Shown here: positions 1 to 8,467 of the stretch, in pieces
Numbering within the stretch: position 1 is the stretch's first letter
Layout of the letters: each line of letters begins with the position of its first letter
Source: Sphingomonas natans
GTDB lineage: Bacteria; Pseudomonadota; Alphaproteobacteria; Sphingomonadales; Sphingomonadaceae
Assembly: GCF_030546695.1 (NCBI RefSeq)
Contig: NZ_JAUOTP010000005.1
Coordinates: 124,001 to 188,000 of the forward strand
Direction of reading: 5' to 3'
DNA: 64,000 nt
Program-made: the position numbers and the translations under genes
Notes under the pieces: generated by a model
The model's database searches: none
What the model was told of the DNA's origin: nothing
Seen by the model: only the letters and a program-made list of their open reading frames with translations

Positions 1-696
1 GATCAGCTGATCGATTTCACGCCCGCGCTGCACGCGGAAGCGGTCCAGATCATGAACCGCTACGTTCACGGCGACATCTTCACGCCGCCCTCGGTCGCGG
101 GCGGTCCGGACGGCAAGCTCGGCACGCTCTATCTGCCGGGCTGGGTCGGAGGCGCCAACTGGACCGGCGCCGCGCTCGATCCGAAGACCGGCATCCTCTA
201 CGTCCCCTCGGTCAGCGTCCCCTGGATCGGACGCGACAATTACAAGCGCCCGCCGGAATCCAGCCTCTACATGGAAGGCCCGCAGGGCCTGCCGATGGTC
301 AAGCCGCCTTACGGGCGGATCACCGCGATCGATCTGAACAGCGGCGACCATCTCTGGATGGTCCCCAATGGCGACGGGCCGCGCAATCACCCGCTGCTGA
401 AGGACCTGAACCTGCCGCCGCTCGGCCAGGCGGGCCGCGCCGCGCCGCTCCTGACCAAATCGTTCCTGTTCCTCGGCGAAGGCGACATGGTCGGCCTCAG
501 CATCCCGAAGTTCAGCGGCGGCAACATGTTCCGCGCTTATGACAAGAAGACCGGCAAGGTCGTCTGGGAAACCGATCTTGGCGCCGGCACGACGGCCCCG
601 CCGATCACATACATGTACAAGGGCAAGCAATATGTCCTCGTCGGCGTCGGCGGCGTCAATCACCCCGCCGAACTCGTCGCGATGAGCCTCGAATAG
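1..696 (+). CDS. PQQ-dependent dehydrogenase, C-terminal part
   Basis: The reading frame is open from the first base of the window, so the start is missing and about 231 residues remain. The sequence has the beta-propeller style of membrane or periplasmic quinoprotein sugar/alcohol dehydrogenases: repeated aromatic/glycine strands such as ITAIDLNSGDHLW and FRAYDKKTGKVVWETDLGAG, then the typical end PITYMYKGKQYVLVGVGG. Such enzymes oxidise sugars or alcohols in the periplasm and pass electrons to quinone or cytochrome. A second PQQ-type dehydrogenase follows and a cytochrome c lies 5 kb downstream. The exact substrate cannot be read from the fragment. Confidence 0.85.
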   Translation, partial: DQLIDFTPALHAEAVQIMNRYVHGDIFTPPSVAGGPDGKLGTLYLPGWVGGANWTGAALDPKTGILYVPSVSVPWIGRDNYKRPPESSLYMEGPQGLPMVKPPYGRITAIDLNSGDHLWMVPNGDGPRNHPLLKDLNLPPLGQAGRAAPLLTKSFLFLGEGDMVGLSIPKFSGGNMFRAYDKKTGKVVWETDLGAGTTAPPITYMYKGKQYVLVGVGGVNHPAELVAMSLE

Positions 697-764
697 GTCC
701 CGGCGACATGCCCCTCCCAACCCTGAGCGCACGACGTGTCGATCATGTCAGCCGTGGAGCCACT

Positions 765-2102
765 ATGACCCGTATATCTCGTTTGGCCCTGTGCGGCGCG
801 GTCCTGGCCTGTCTTCCGCTCGCCGCGCAGTCGCAGGTGATCGACACGCCGGGCGTGACGTCGCCGCTCACGCAAGCCCAGATCTTGCGCAACTATCCGT
901 CCAATGCCCTGACGGGCGCCGCAGTCGACAAGCCGGTCCTGCTGAAGAGCGAGGGCGGCATGTCGATCCGTGTCGTCAAGCTGGCGGAAGGCCTGTCGCA
1001 TCCGGACGGGCTCGTGTTCCTGCCCGACGGGCACACGATGCTCGTGACCGAGCGCCCCGGCCGCCTGCGCGTGCTCACGGACGGCGTGCTCGATCCGACG
1101 CCGGTCGCCGGTCTGCCCGCGATCAACAATGTCGGTTTGGGCGGTCTGCACGACATCGTCCTGCATCCCGATTTCGCGAAGAACCATCTGCTCTACATTT
1201 CCTATACCAAGGAACGGGAGCCGCAGAAGGGCACGACCCTCGCGATTGCGCGCGCACGGTTCGAAAAGGGTCGCCTGACCGCACTGAAGGACATCCTCGT
1301 CACCGATGCGTGGGAAAGCCCGCTCGGCACCTATGGCGGGCGGATGATCTTCGGACCCGACGGCATGCTCTACATCAGCGTCGGCGACCGCGACGGCACG
1401 ACGGCCAACGACGTCTCCAGCGCGCGTCCCCAGGCGCAGAACCTTGCCAGCCACATCGGCAAGCTGCTGCGCGTGCGCGACGACGGTTCGATCCCGCCCG
1501 ACAATCCCTTCGTGAAAGACCCGAAGGCGAAGGGCGAAATCTACAGCTACGGCCACCGCAATGCCTATGGCATTGCGTGGGATCCCAAGACCGGCGAGAT
1601 GTGGGCGTCCGAATTCGGCCCCTCCGGCGGCGACGAGATCAATCACATCCTCCCCGGGCACAATTATGGATGGCCGCTCGTGTCGATGGGCCGTCACTAT
1701 TCGGGCCATCTCGTCTCCGAGCAGCCCTTTCACCGCGACGGGATGGACGATCCGCTCTTCTTCTGGAATCCCACCTTCAATCCCGAGAATATGATCTTCT
1801 ATACCGGCGACAAATTCCCGCGGCTGAAGGGCAGCCTGCTCGTCGCGGGCGGCGGATCGAAAAAGATCGCCCAGATGGTCATCAAGGGCGATTTCATCAC
1901 GCAGGGCGACACGATGCTGCACGACCTGAACGTGCGCTTCCGCGACATCAGGCAGGGACCGGACGGCAATATCTATGTCCTGACCGAGGGCCGGCTGCGC
2001 GGGCCCAACGATACGGATGGCATGGTGCTGCGGCTCGAACCGCCTGCCGCCACTGCCGCCCCCGCCGAGCGGACTGCGGATTCCAAGGCATCACCGGACT
2101 GA
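765..2102 (+). CDS. PQQ-dependent soluble aldose sugar dehydrogenase (YliI/GSDH family)
   Basis: About 445 residues. The ATG at 765 is preceded by GGAG and starts a signal peptide (MTRISRLALCGAVLACLPLAAQSQ); an upstream in-frame ATG at 708 gives no sensible leader. The six-bladed propeller features of the glucose/sorbosone dehydrogenase family are visible: LSHPDGLVFLPDG, a VGLGGLHDI strand, GGRMIFGPDGMLYISVGDRD, the YGHRNAYGIAWDP motif with EFGPSGGDEIN, and DIRQGPDGNIYVLTE near the end. It should oxidise aldoses in the periplasm with PQQ and calcium. It directly follows another quinoprotein gene. The C-terminal tail (AATAAPAERTADSKASPD) is low-complexity. Confidence 0.88.
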   Translation: MTRISRLALCGAVLACLPLAAQSQVIDTPGVTSPLTQAQILRNYPSNALTGAAVDKPVLLKSEGGMSIRVVKLAEGLSHPDGLVFLPDGHTMLVTERPGRLRVLTDGVLDPTPVAGLPAINNVGLGGLHDIVLHPDFAKNHLLYISYTKEREPQKGTTLAIARARFEKGRLTALKDILVTDAWESPLGTYGGRMIFGPDGMLYISVGDRDGTTANDVSSARPQAQNLASHIGKLLRVRDDGSIPPDNPFVKDPKAKGEIYSYGHRNAYGIAWDPKTGEMWASEFGPSGGDEINHILPGHNYGWPLVSMGRHYSGHLVSEQPFHRDGMDDPLFFWNPTFNPENMIFYTGDKFPRLKGSLLVAGGGSKKIAQMVIKGDFITQGDTMLHDLNVRFRDIRQGPDGNIYVLTEGRLRGPNDTDGMVLRLEPPAATAAPAERTADSKASPD

Positions 2103-2187
2103 AGCCGGCAGGCCGCCTGCGTCCGGCGGCCGCCAATGCATGGCGAGGAGATAAGAGGTTATCTAGCACGGGCGGCGCACCACCCAG

Positions 2188-2208
2188 TTAAACAAACGGT
2201 TGTTTTAA
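2188..2208. promoter_or_regulatory. AT-rich inverted repeat upstream of the sensor kinase gene
   Basis: TTAAACAA and TTGTTTTAA flank a central ACGG, giving a near-perfect dyad in a locally AT-rich patch within GC-rich DNA. It lies about 90 bp before the kinase start and could be an operator or part of the promoter. No regulator can be assigned. Confidence 0.3.
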
Positions 2209-2300
2209 AAAGATAAAAATGGATGTCGTACGGCAGTTGGGGACGAGGCGTGCGAAATTTCACACCACCGCGCGTAATCGAGTGTGGTAACGCGCACATC

Positions 2301-4112
2301 ATGCGCTCGCTCAAGCTGACCGCGCGGCGTCTGTCGGGTCCGCATCGTCGCATCGTCACCGCAGCGGTGGTCGGTATCGTGCTGATCGCGGCCCTGTCGT
2401 TCGGAGCGAAGCGATGGGCCGACGGCTATGCCGCGGCGGTGTCCGACGTGACCGCCGCGCAGGTCGCGCGGATCCATGCCGGGCTGCTGGCGAGCGAGCT
2501 CCGGACATTTCGCCTGCTGCCGCTGGTGCTGATCGAATATCCGGACGTCCACGCCGTGCTCGAAGGTGACGATCCGGAGGTGACCGCGCGCCTGAACGGC
2601 AAGCTCGAGCTGCTCGCCGCCCGCACCAATGCCGCGGTCATCTACGTGATGCGCCCCGACGGGCGGACGATCGCCGCGAGCAACTGGCGTCGGCAGGACA
2701 GCTTCGTCGGCCATGATTACGGCTTCCGCCCCTATTTCGGTGACGCACTCCACGCAGGTTCGGCGGAATTGTTCGCGCTCGGCTCGTCCAGCGGGCGCCC
2801 CGGCTTGTTCATCGCCCGCCGGATCAGCTCGGGCCGTCGGCCGCTCGGCGTGATCGTGGTCAAGGTGGCATTCGATCGTCTCGAGGCGGCATGGGCGCGT
2901 CAGGCCGGCGCCACCTTCGTCACCGATCGCGATGGCGTGGTGATCATCACCAGCCGCCCGGAATGGCGCTTCCACGCCGTCCGTCCGCTCAGCCCCGAGA
3001 AGGTCGCCGCGGCGGCGCGCAGCCGGCAGTTCGGGCGGCTCCCGATCAGGCCGATCGATCTGGCTTTCGATGGTGCGAGCGTCCACCAGTCGGCCGCCAG
3101 CGAGCAGCTCAGCTATCGCGCGGCCTCGATCCCGGTGCCGCTCGCAGGCGGCGAGCTGAGGTTCCTCCAGCCGCTCGCACCGGCGGCTGCGAGCGCCAAT
3201 GCGAGCGCGCGGCTCGCGATCCTGGCGGGCGTCATCGTCGTCGGCGGGGTGATCGCGGTGATGCTCCGCTCGCGCGAGAAGGTGCTCTTTCAGGTGGCGG
3301 CACGGCGCACGCTGGAAAGCGAGGTTACCTTGCGCACCGCCGAGCTTACCGAGGTCAATCGCCGCCTGATCGAGGAATCGCGCGAGCGCGAGCAGGCGGA
3401 CCGCAGCCTGCGCTCGGCGCGCGAGGAGCTGGCGCAGGCCAACCGGCTCGGCTCGATCGGCCAGATCACAGCCGGCGTCGCGCACGAGATCAACCAGCCT
3501 GTCGCCGCCATCCGCACCTTCGCCGAGAATGCCGGCCAGTTCCTCGATCGCGGCAGTCCCGAACGCGCCCGCGCCAACCTCGATTTGATCGTCGATCTGA
3601 CGGCCCGCATCGGCACGATCACCGCCGAGTTGCGCGCCTTCGCGAGGCGGGGCGCGCCGATGATCGGCGCCATCGAGGTCGGCGCGGCGATCGACGGGGC
3701 GCTGCTGCTGATGGGCGATCGCATCCGATCGCAGGGCGTCACGCTCGATCGGTCCGGTCGGGAGACGGGCGTTCGAGTGGTGGCGGACCGGGTCGGGCTG
3801 GAGCAGGTGCTGATCAACCTCATCCAGAACGGACTGGAGGCGCTCGACGACCGGCCCGAACCGCGCCTGCGCATTTCGGTCGAACTGGAAGGAGAGGATC
3901 GGATGATCCTGGAGGTCGTCGACAATGGGCCGGGCGTCCCGCCCGAACTGGAGGATCAGATCTTCACCCCCTTCGTGACCGGGCGCCCCGACGGGCTCGG
4001 GCTCGGGCTGGGCATCGCCCGTGACATCGCCCGCGAGTTCGGTGGCGAGCTCCTCATCGTCCGGTCCGCGCTGGGCGGCGCCGGCTTCCAGCTGAATCTG
4101 AGGCGGGCATGA
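2301..4112 (+). CDS. DctB-like membrane sensor histidine kinase
   Basis: About 603 residues from the ATG at 2301; an upstream in-frame start at 2223 would add a non-coding-looking leader. Layout: membrane segment near residues 17-37, a periplasmic dCache-like sensor domain (IYVMRPDGRTIAASNW, YFGDALHAGSAELFALGSSSGRPGLF), a second membrane segment near 300-320, a coiled coil, a HisKA domain with the phosphoacceptor His near residue 395 in GVAHEINQPVAAIRTFAENA, and an ATPase domain with NLIQNGLEAL, DNGPGVP and GLGLGLGIARDI. This is the layout of C4-dicarboxylate sensors of the DctB type, but the ligand is unknown. It overlaps the next gene by ATGA, so the two are translationally coupled partners. 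Confidence 0.88.
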   Translation: MRSLKLTARRLSGPHRRIVTAAVVGIVLIAALSFGAKRWADGYAAAVSDVTAAQVARIHAGLLASELRTFRLLPLVLIEYPDVHAVLEGDDPEVTARLNGKLELLAARTNAAVIYVMRPDGRTIAASNWRRQDSFVGHDYGFRPYFGDALHAGSAELFALGSSSGRPGLFIARRISSGRRPLGVIVVKVAFDRLEAAWARQAGATFVTDRDGVVIITSRPEWRFHAVRPLSPEKVAAAARSRQFGRLPIRPIDLAFDGASVHQSAASEQLSYRAASIPVPLAGGELRFLQPLAPAAASANASARLAILAGVIVVGGVIAVMLRSREKVLFQVAARRTLESEVTLRTAELTEVNRRLIEESREREQADRSLRSAREELAQANRLGSIGQITAGVAHEINQPVAAIRTFAENAGQFLDRGSPERARANLDLIVDLTARIGTITAELRAFARRGAPMIGAIEVGAAIDGALLLMGDRIRSQGVTLDRSGRETGVRVVADRVGLEQVLINLIQNGLEALDDRPEPRLRISVELEGEDRMILEVVDNGPGVPPELEDQIFTPFVTGRPDGLGLGLGIARDIAREFGGELLIVRSALGGAGFQLNLRRA

Positions 4113-5485
4113 CGTTCTTCGAAGGCGAGCAGATGGTCCTCTTCGTCGATGACGATGCGCAGCTTCGCGCGGCCAACATCCAGTTGCTGGAACTGGCGAA
4201 TATCAGCGTGCGCGCATTTGCGGGCGCCGAAGACGCGCTCGCCTTGCTCGATCGCGATTTCCCCGGCGTGCTCGTGTCCGATATCCGCATGCCGCGCATC
4301 GATGGCCTGCAGCTCTTCGCCAAGGCGCGCGCGATCGATCCCGAGATCCCGGTGATCCTGATCACCGGCCATGCCGACGTGCCGATGGCGGTCAACGCGC
4401 TGCGCGACGGCGCGTTCGATTTTCTGACCAAGCCCTTCGCCGTCGATCATCTCGTCACCTCGATCCGCAAGGCGCTGGAGATGCGGCGGCTGGTGCTCGA
4501 CAATCGCCGGCTGAACGCGGCGATCAGCGAGGGCGACAGCCCGCTGATCGGCGACAGCGCCGCGATGGTGCGGATCCGCGACACGATCGTCCAGCTCGCG
4601 CGCGCGGACATCGATGTGCTCGTGGAGGGGGAGACCGGCACGGGCAAGGAACTGGTCGCCTTGCTGCTGCACCGCCAGGGGCCGCGCCGCGGTCGGCCGT
4701 TCGTCGCCGTCAATTGCGGCGCCCTCCCCGCGAACCTCGCTGAGGCCGAATTGTTCGGCCATGCCCACGGCGCGCTGGCTGCCTCGCGTACCGAGCGGAT
4801 CGGCCGGATCGAGGCCTCCAACAACGGCACGCTATTCCTCGACGAGATCGACAGCACCGAGCCCGGCGTCCAGGCCAAGCTGCTGCGCGTGCTGGAGGAA
4901 CGCGAGGTCGTGCCCATCGGCGCGGCCGAGCCGCGCGCGATCAACCTGCGCGTCATCGCCGCCACCAAGTCCGATCTCGCCGATGCGATCAAGGTCGGGT
5001 CGTTCCGCCAGGATCTCTATTATCGGCTCAACGTCGTCCGCCTCCGCCTGCCGCCCTTGCGCGAGCGGCGCGCCGATATCCCGCAGCTCTTCTCCTATTT
5101 CGTCGAAGTCGCCAAGCAGCAGATGGGTCTCGCCACCTTCACGATGGACGATGGTGTCCGCCGCAGGCTGGTCGAGCATGACTGGCCGGGCAATGTCCGC
5201 GAATTGCGCAACTTCGCGTTCGAGGCGGTGCTGGGCCTGTCCGATGGGGGCGGGCTGACCGGCGCCGCAGACGCGAGCGGCATTTCGCTGGCAGGACGCG
5301 TCGAGCGCTTCGAAGCGATGGCCATTCGTGAAGCGCTGGAGGCGTCGCGCGGCGAGATCGCGCTGACGCTGCGGATCCTCGGCCTCCCGCGAAAGACGCT
5401 CTACGACAAACTGACCCGCCACGGCATCGAGCCCAAAACCTATCGCAAGGATGCCGGAACGCTCCGCTCCGGCGAACGGCGATGA
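4109..5485 (+). CDS. DctD-like sigma-54 type response regulator with altered GAFTGA loop
   Basis: 458 residues: receiver domain with phosphoacceptor D58 in SDIRMP and K108, AAA+ domain with Walker A GETGTGKE (about 174-181), Walker B LFLDEID (about 243-249) and arginine-finger region YYRLNVVRLRLPPLRERRADI, then a Fis-type helix-turn-helix (ALEASRGEIALTLRILGLPRKTLYDKL). It is the cognate partner of the kinase with which it overlaps by 4 bp. The loop that contacts sigma-54, normally GAFTGA, reads GALAAS at about residues 221-226 after ELFGHAH, so activation through sigma-54 is doubtful. No C4-dicarboxylate transporter gene is next to it. Confidence 0.88.
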   Translation: MTFFEGEQMVLFVDDDAQLRAANIQLLELANISVRAFAGAEDALALLDRDFPGVLVSDIRMPRIDGLQLFAKARAIDPEIPVILITGHADVPMAVNALRDGAFDFLTKPFAVDHLVTSIRKALEMRRLVLDNRRLNAAISEGDSPLIGDSAAMVRIRDTIVQLARADIDVLVEGETGTGKELVALLLHRQGPRRGRPFVAVNCGALPANLAEAELFGHAHGALAASRTERIGRIEASNNGTLFLDEIDSTEPGVQAKLLRVLEEREVVPIGAAEPRAINLRVIAATKSDLADAIKVGSFRQDLYYRLNVVRLRLPPLRERRADIPQLFSYFVEVAKQQMGLATFTMDDGVRRRLVEHDWPGNVRELRNFAFEAVLGLSDGGGLTGAADASGISLAGRVERFEAMAIREALEASRGEIALTLRILGLPRKTLYDKLTRHGIEPKTYRKDAGTLRSGERR

Positions 5486-5751
5486 TCGGATGCCCCGTAC
5501 CGAATGCGGATTTCCGCACCAGTGTGGCGCTCAGCGGAGATCGTCCGCACGCGACCGCAGCTGAGCGCGCCGCCGACTGCCACCTATCGCCCTGTTCCTA
5601 CGATCTTTTCTCTGGCCAACAAAAGCTGCCGAAATCGCTTTTTCAGGGGATGCTATCGTCGTAGCAGCGGCCATCACCCTATGCGGTTCATTCAGCGACC
5701 GCCCATCATCGGGGCGCCATGCTGCGATCTGTTAAGCGAGATGAGAGGTCC

Positions 5752-6075
5752 ATGCAGTCTTTCCGAACCCTGATTGCCGCCGTCGCCGTCTTCGGAGCGC
5801 TGGCCGCCTCGGCCGTCATTGCCGAGGGCGTCGATCTGCCCGAGGCCCCCGGCAAGGCTCAGGTCAAGGAATCCTGCGCAGGGTGCCACGGCGTCGACGT
5901 CATCGTCGCCCAACGGCGTTCGCCCGACGAATGGTCGCAGGTCGTCAGTCGGATGGTCGGCAATGGCGCGTCGCTGACGGACGACCAGTACAAGGCGGTC
6001 GTGGCCTATCTGTCGAAGAACCTCGCCCGCCCCGAAAGTGCGCCGACGGCCGCCGCGGCGCCGACCGCCCACTGA
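5752..6075 (+). CDS. Small periplasmic c-type cytochrome
   Basis: 107 residues from the ATG at 5752, which follows GAGAGG; an in-frame ATG at 5719 would place extra charged residues before the signal peptide. The leader MQSFRTLIAAVAVFGALAASAVIA is followed by a mature domain with one haem-attachment motif, CAGCH, then DEWSQVVSRMV and ALTDDQYKAVVAYLSKN-like helices that recall the haem-binding region of quinohaemoprotein partners. It probably carries electrons from periplasmic dehydrogenases such as the two quinoproteins upstream. The Ala/Pro tail is likely disordered. Confidence 0.85.
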   Translation: MQSFRTLIAAVAVFGALAASAVIAEGVDLPEAPGKAQVKESCAGCHGVDVIVAQRRSPDEWSQVVSRMVGNGASLTDDQYKAVVAYLSKNLARPESAPTAAAAPTAH

Positions 6076-6155
6076 ACTTCGGCGCGCGTAACACTGACTG
6101 GGCAGCGCCGGGCGTTAGAGGCCGGCGCCGCATCGCATCAGTCGGGAGGCGAGCC

Positions 6156-7223
6156 CTACGGGCGTGCCCGTGGCCTGCGCCGCGGCGGCGCGTCCGAGTG
6201 GCGACGGATGAGCGTGTAATCGAGCACGAGGTGCCGTCCTGTTTCGGACAATCGTCCCTTCTGGCGGATGGCAGTGATCAAAAGCTCCACCGACGCGCGT
6301 GACATCTCCGCGATCGGCTGGTGGATGGTCGTCAGTTCCGGCCAGATCGCCGTTGCTAATGCCGTATCGTCGAAGCCGCAGACGCTCAGATCGCCGGGCA
6401 CGTCCAGCCCGCGCCGATGCGCCACCGCGATCACGGCCGCCGCCATATCGTCGTTGGCGGCGAAGACCGCGGTCGGCGGCTTGTCGAGGCCAAGCAGCTG
6501 GTCGGCCGCGTCGAGCCCCGACCGGTACGTGTAGAGCCCCGGCGCGATCAGCTCGGGATCGGCGGTGAGACCGGCCTCGGCCAGCGCCGACTGATAGCCT
6601 TCGAGCCGCAGCGCGCTGCCGGTCTGGTTCGGGTTGCCCATCACGAAGCCGATCCGGCGATGCCCGAGCGCCATGAGATGCCGCGTCATGGCGCGCGCGG
6701 CATCGCGATCGTCGATCGTCACCGCCAGCATCTTGTCGGGCGGGCTTCCGGTCGCGACGACCACCGTCGGGATGCCGGCCTTCTGCAACACCTCCAGCAC
6801 GAGCCGGGAATCGCAGATCGGTGGCGGCAGGATGATCCCGTCGATGCCGCCGGCGATGAGGTGCTGCGCGGCCGCCACCTCGTGATCGCCGATTTCGCAT
6901 TTCTCGACGACGATCTGCGCATCGCTGCGGCTCGCCTGATCGAGCCCGCCCACCAGGAATTCGCTGAGATAGGCGGCGCTGGGATTGCTGTAGAGCAGTC
7001 CGATCCGCACCTGCCCCGCCCCGGCGAGGCTGCGCGCGGCCGGATTGGGCGCGTAATTGAGCGCGGCGATCGCCGCATTCACGGTCTCGCGCGTGGATTC
7101 CCGGACATTCGCTTCGCCGTTGATGACGCGCGATACCGTCATCGACGATACGCCCGCGCGCTTCGCGACATCGTTGATCGTGGGCGCGACACGGCGGCGG
7201 CGGGACGTCTTGGCTTCGGTCAT
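6156..7223 (-). CDS. LacI-family transcriptional regulator of the xylan locus
   Basis: About 355 residues from the ATG at 7223, which has GGGAG eight bases upstream; an ATG at 7238 in the same frame lacks such a site. The N-terminal LacI helix-turn-helix is clear (TINDVAKRAGVSSMTVSRVINGEANVRESTRE), followed by a periplasmic-binding-protein-like sugar domain (IGLLYSNPSAAYLSEFLVGGL, GHRRIGFVMGNP, LSVCGFDDTALATAIWPELTTIHQP). It is divergent from the GH10 gene, and two AGCGCT-centred palindromes lie between them. It is the best candidate for the repressor acting on the related palindromes at 14211, 17676 and 21454. Confidence 0.88.
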   Translation of the reverse strand: MTEAKTSRRRRVAPTINDVAKRAGVSSMTVSRVINGEANVRESTRETVNAAIAALNYAPNPAARSLAGAGQVRIGLLYSNPSAAYLSEFLVGGLDQASRSDAQIVVEKCEIGDHEVAAAQHLIAGGIDGIILPPPICDSRLVLEVLQKAGIPTVVVATGSPPDKMLAVTIDDRDAARAMTRHLMALGHRRIGFVMGNPNQTGSALRLEGYQSALAEAGLTADPELIAPGLYTYRSGLDAADQLLGLDKPPTAVFAANDDMAAAVIAVAHRRGLDVPGDLSVCGFDDTALATAIWPELTTIHQPIAEMSRASVELLITAIRQKGRLSETGRHLVLDYTLIRRHSDAPPRRRPRARP

Positions 7224-7268
7224 GGCGCTAGCTCCCATGATCTCGCAGATCGCGCAATCTCGACCGGC

Positions 7269-7280
7269 GTAAGCGCTTGC
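7269..7280. promoter_or_regulatory. LacI-type operator candidate (GTAAGCGCTTGC)
   Basis: A palindrome with perfect AAGCGCTT core between the LacI-type gene and the divergent GH10 gene. Its centre is 35 bp from that of the second palindrome, a fitting distance for paired operators and autoregulation. Confidence 0.4.
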
Positions 7281-7302
7281 GACGCGACGATCGCCGTCGT
7301 AA

Positions 7303-7316
7303 TGTTAGCGCTATCG
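7303..7316. promoter_or_regulatory. LacI-type operator candidate (TGTTAGCGCTATCG)
   Basis: It matches the perfect 14-bp palindrome at 17676 at 12 of 14 positions and lies 42 bp before the GH10 start. A LacI-family gene is divergent from here, so control of both directions is likely. Confidence 0.55.
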
Positions 7317-7357
7317 ATGAGGCAGACAAGCCGGTCGGAGAGGAGCGGAAAACGCGG

Positions 7358-8467
7358 ATGAACCGACGTCAGTTCGTCGCGGCGGGGTGCGCCCTGTCCA
7401 CCCTGCCGCTCCTCGGCGCGGCGCCTGAGGCTTCGCTCGCCGAACTGGCCCGGCGCAAGGGGCTGCGCTTCGGCAGTACGATCGGCGGCGCGAACTTCCG
7501 CGACCCACGCTACCGCGCGCTCAACGCCGCCCAATGCGGACTTATCGTCCCCGAGAATGAGATGAAGTGGGCCGCGACGCGTCCCGATGCGCACAGCTTC
7601 GACTTTCGCGCGGCCGACGCCATCGTCGCCTGGGCGACCGAACAGCACATCGGCGTGCGTGGCCACACTCTGCTCTGGCATTCAGAGCAATGGATGCCGG
7701 GCTGGCTTGCCACCTACGATTTCGGACGCGAACCGCAAAAGGAGGCGACACGGCTCCTTACCGAACATGTCTCGACGGTGGCGGGGCGTTATGCATCGGT
7801 CGTCGACAGTTTCGACGTCGTCAACGAAGCGATCGATCCGGATACGGGCCGGCTCCGCGAGACCGCGCTTTCGCGCCATCTTGGCGCGGAAGCGACGATC
7901 GACCTCGCCTTCCGCACTGCGAGTCGGGCGGCGCCGAAGGCCGAACTCGTCTATAACGATTATATGAGCTGGCAAGCGGACGACGGGCGCCACCGCGACG
8001 CGGTGCTGCGCCTGCTGGACGGGATGAAGGCGCGCGGTACGCCGATCGATGCGCTCGGCGTGCAAAGCCATCTGGGCAGCAAATATAGCGACTCGCCGAC
8101 GGGCCTCGGCTCGCTCGACGAACGCGCGTGGCGGACGTTCCTCGACGAGGTGACGGGCATGGGGCTCCGGCTGCTCGTCACCGAACTCGACGTGCACGAC
8201 AATCCGTTGCCGACGGACATCGGCGGCCGTGATCGCCTCGTGGCGGATCACACCCGCGCCTATCTGGACCTGATGCTGTCCTATCCGGCACTGCGGACAA
8301 TCATGTGCTGGGGGCTGAGCGATCGCTACAGCTGGCTCAACGGATCCCGCCCCCGCCCCGACGGGACGCCCAAGCGCCCGTGCCCGTTCGATGCGGACTA
8401 TGCCCCCAAACCGATGCGCGACGCGATCGCGGGCGCGTTCCGCGCCGCCGCGCCGAGACCCGCATGA
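7358..8467 (+). CDS. GH10 endo-1,4-beta-xylanase
   Basis: 369 residues from the ATG at 7358, preceded by AGGAGCGG. The N-terminus MNRRQFVAAGCALSTLPLLGAAP carries a twin arginine, pointing to Tat export. GH10 signatures: ENEMKW, GHTLLWHSEQWMPGW, the acid/base Glu at about residue 157 in DVVNEAID, and the nucleophile Glu at about residue 276 in LVTELDVHD; the end MCWGLSDRYSWLN is also typical. It cuts the xylan backbone, giving xylo-oligosaccharides for the nearby receptor. Its stop overlaps the start of the next gene (ATGA), so the two are one transcript. Confidence 0.95.
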   Translation: MNRRQFVAAGCALSTLPLLGAAPEASLAELARRKGLRFGSTIGGANFRDPRYRALNAAQCGLIVPENEMKWAATRPDAHSFDFRAADAIVAWATEQHIGVRGHTLLWHSEQWMPGWLATYDFGREPQKEATRLLTEHVSTVAGRYASVVDSFDVVNEAIDPDTGRLRETALSRHLGAEATIDLAFRTASRAAPKAELVYNDYMSWQADDGRHRDAVLRLLDGMKARGTPIDALGVQSHLGSKYSDSPTGLGSLDERAWRTFLDEVTGMGLRLLVTELDVHDNPLPTDIGGRDRLVADHTRAYLDLMLSYPALRTIMCWGLSDRYSWLNGSRPRPDGTPKRPCPFDADYAPKPMRDAIAGAFRAAAPRPA

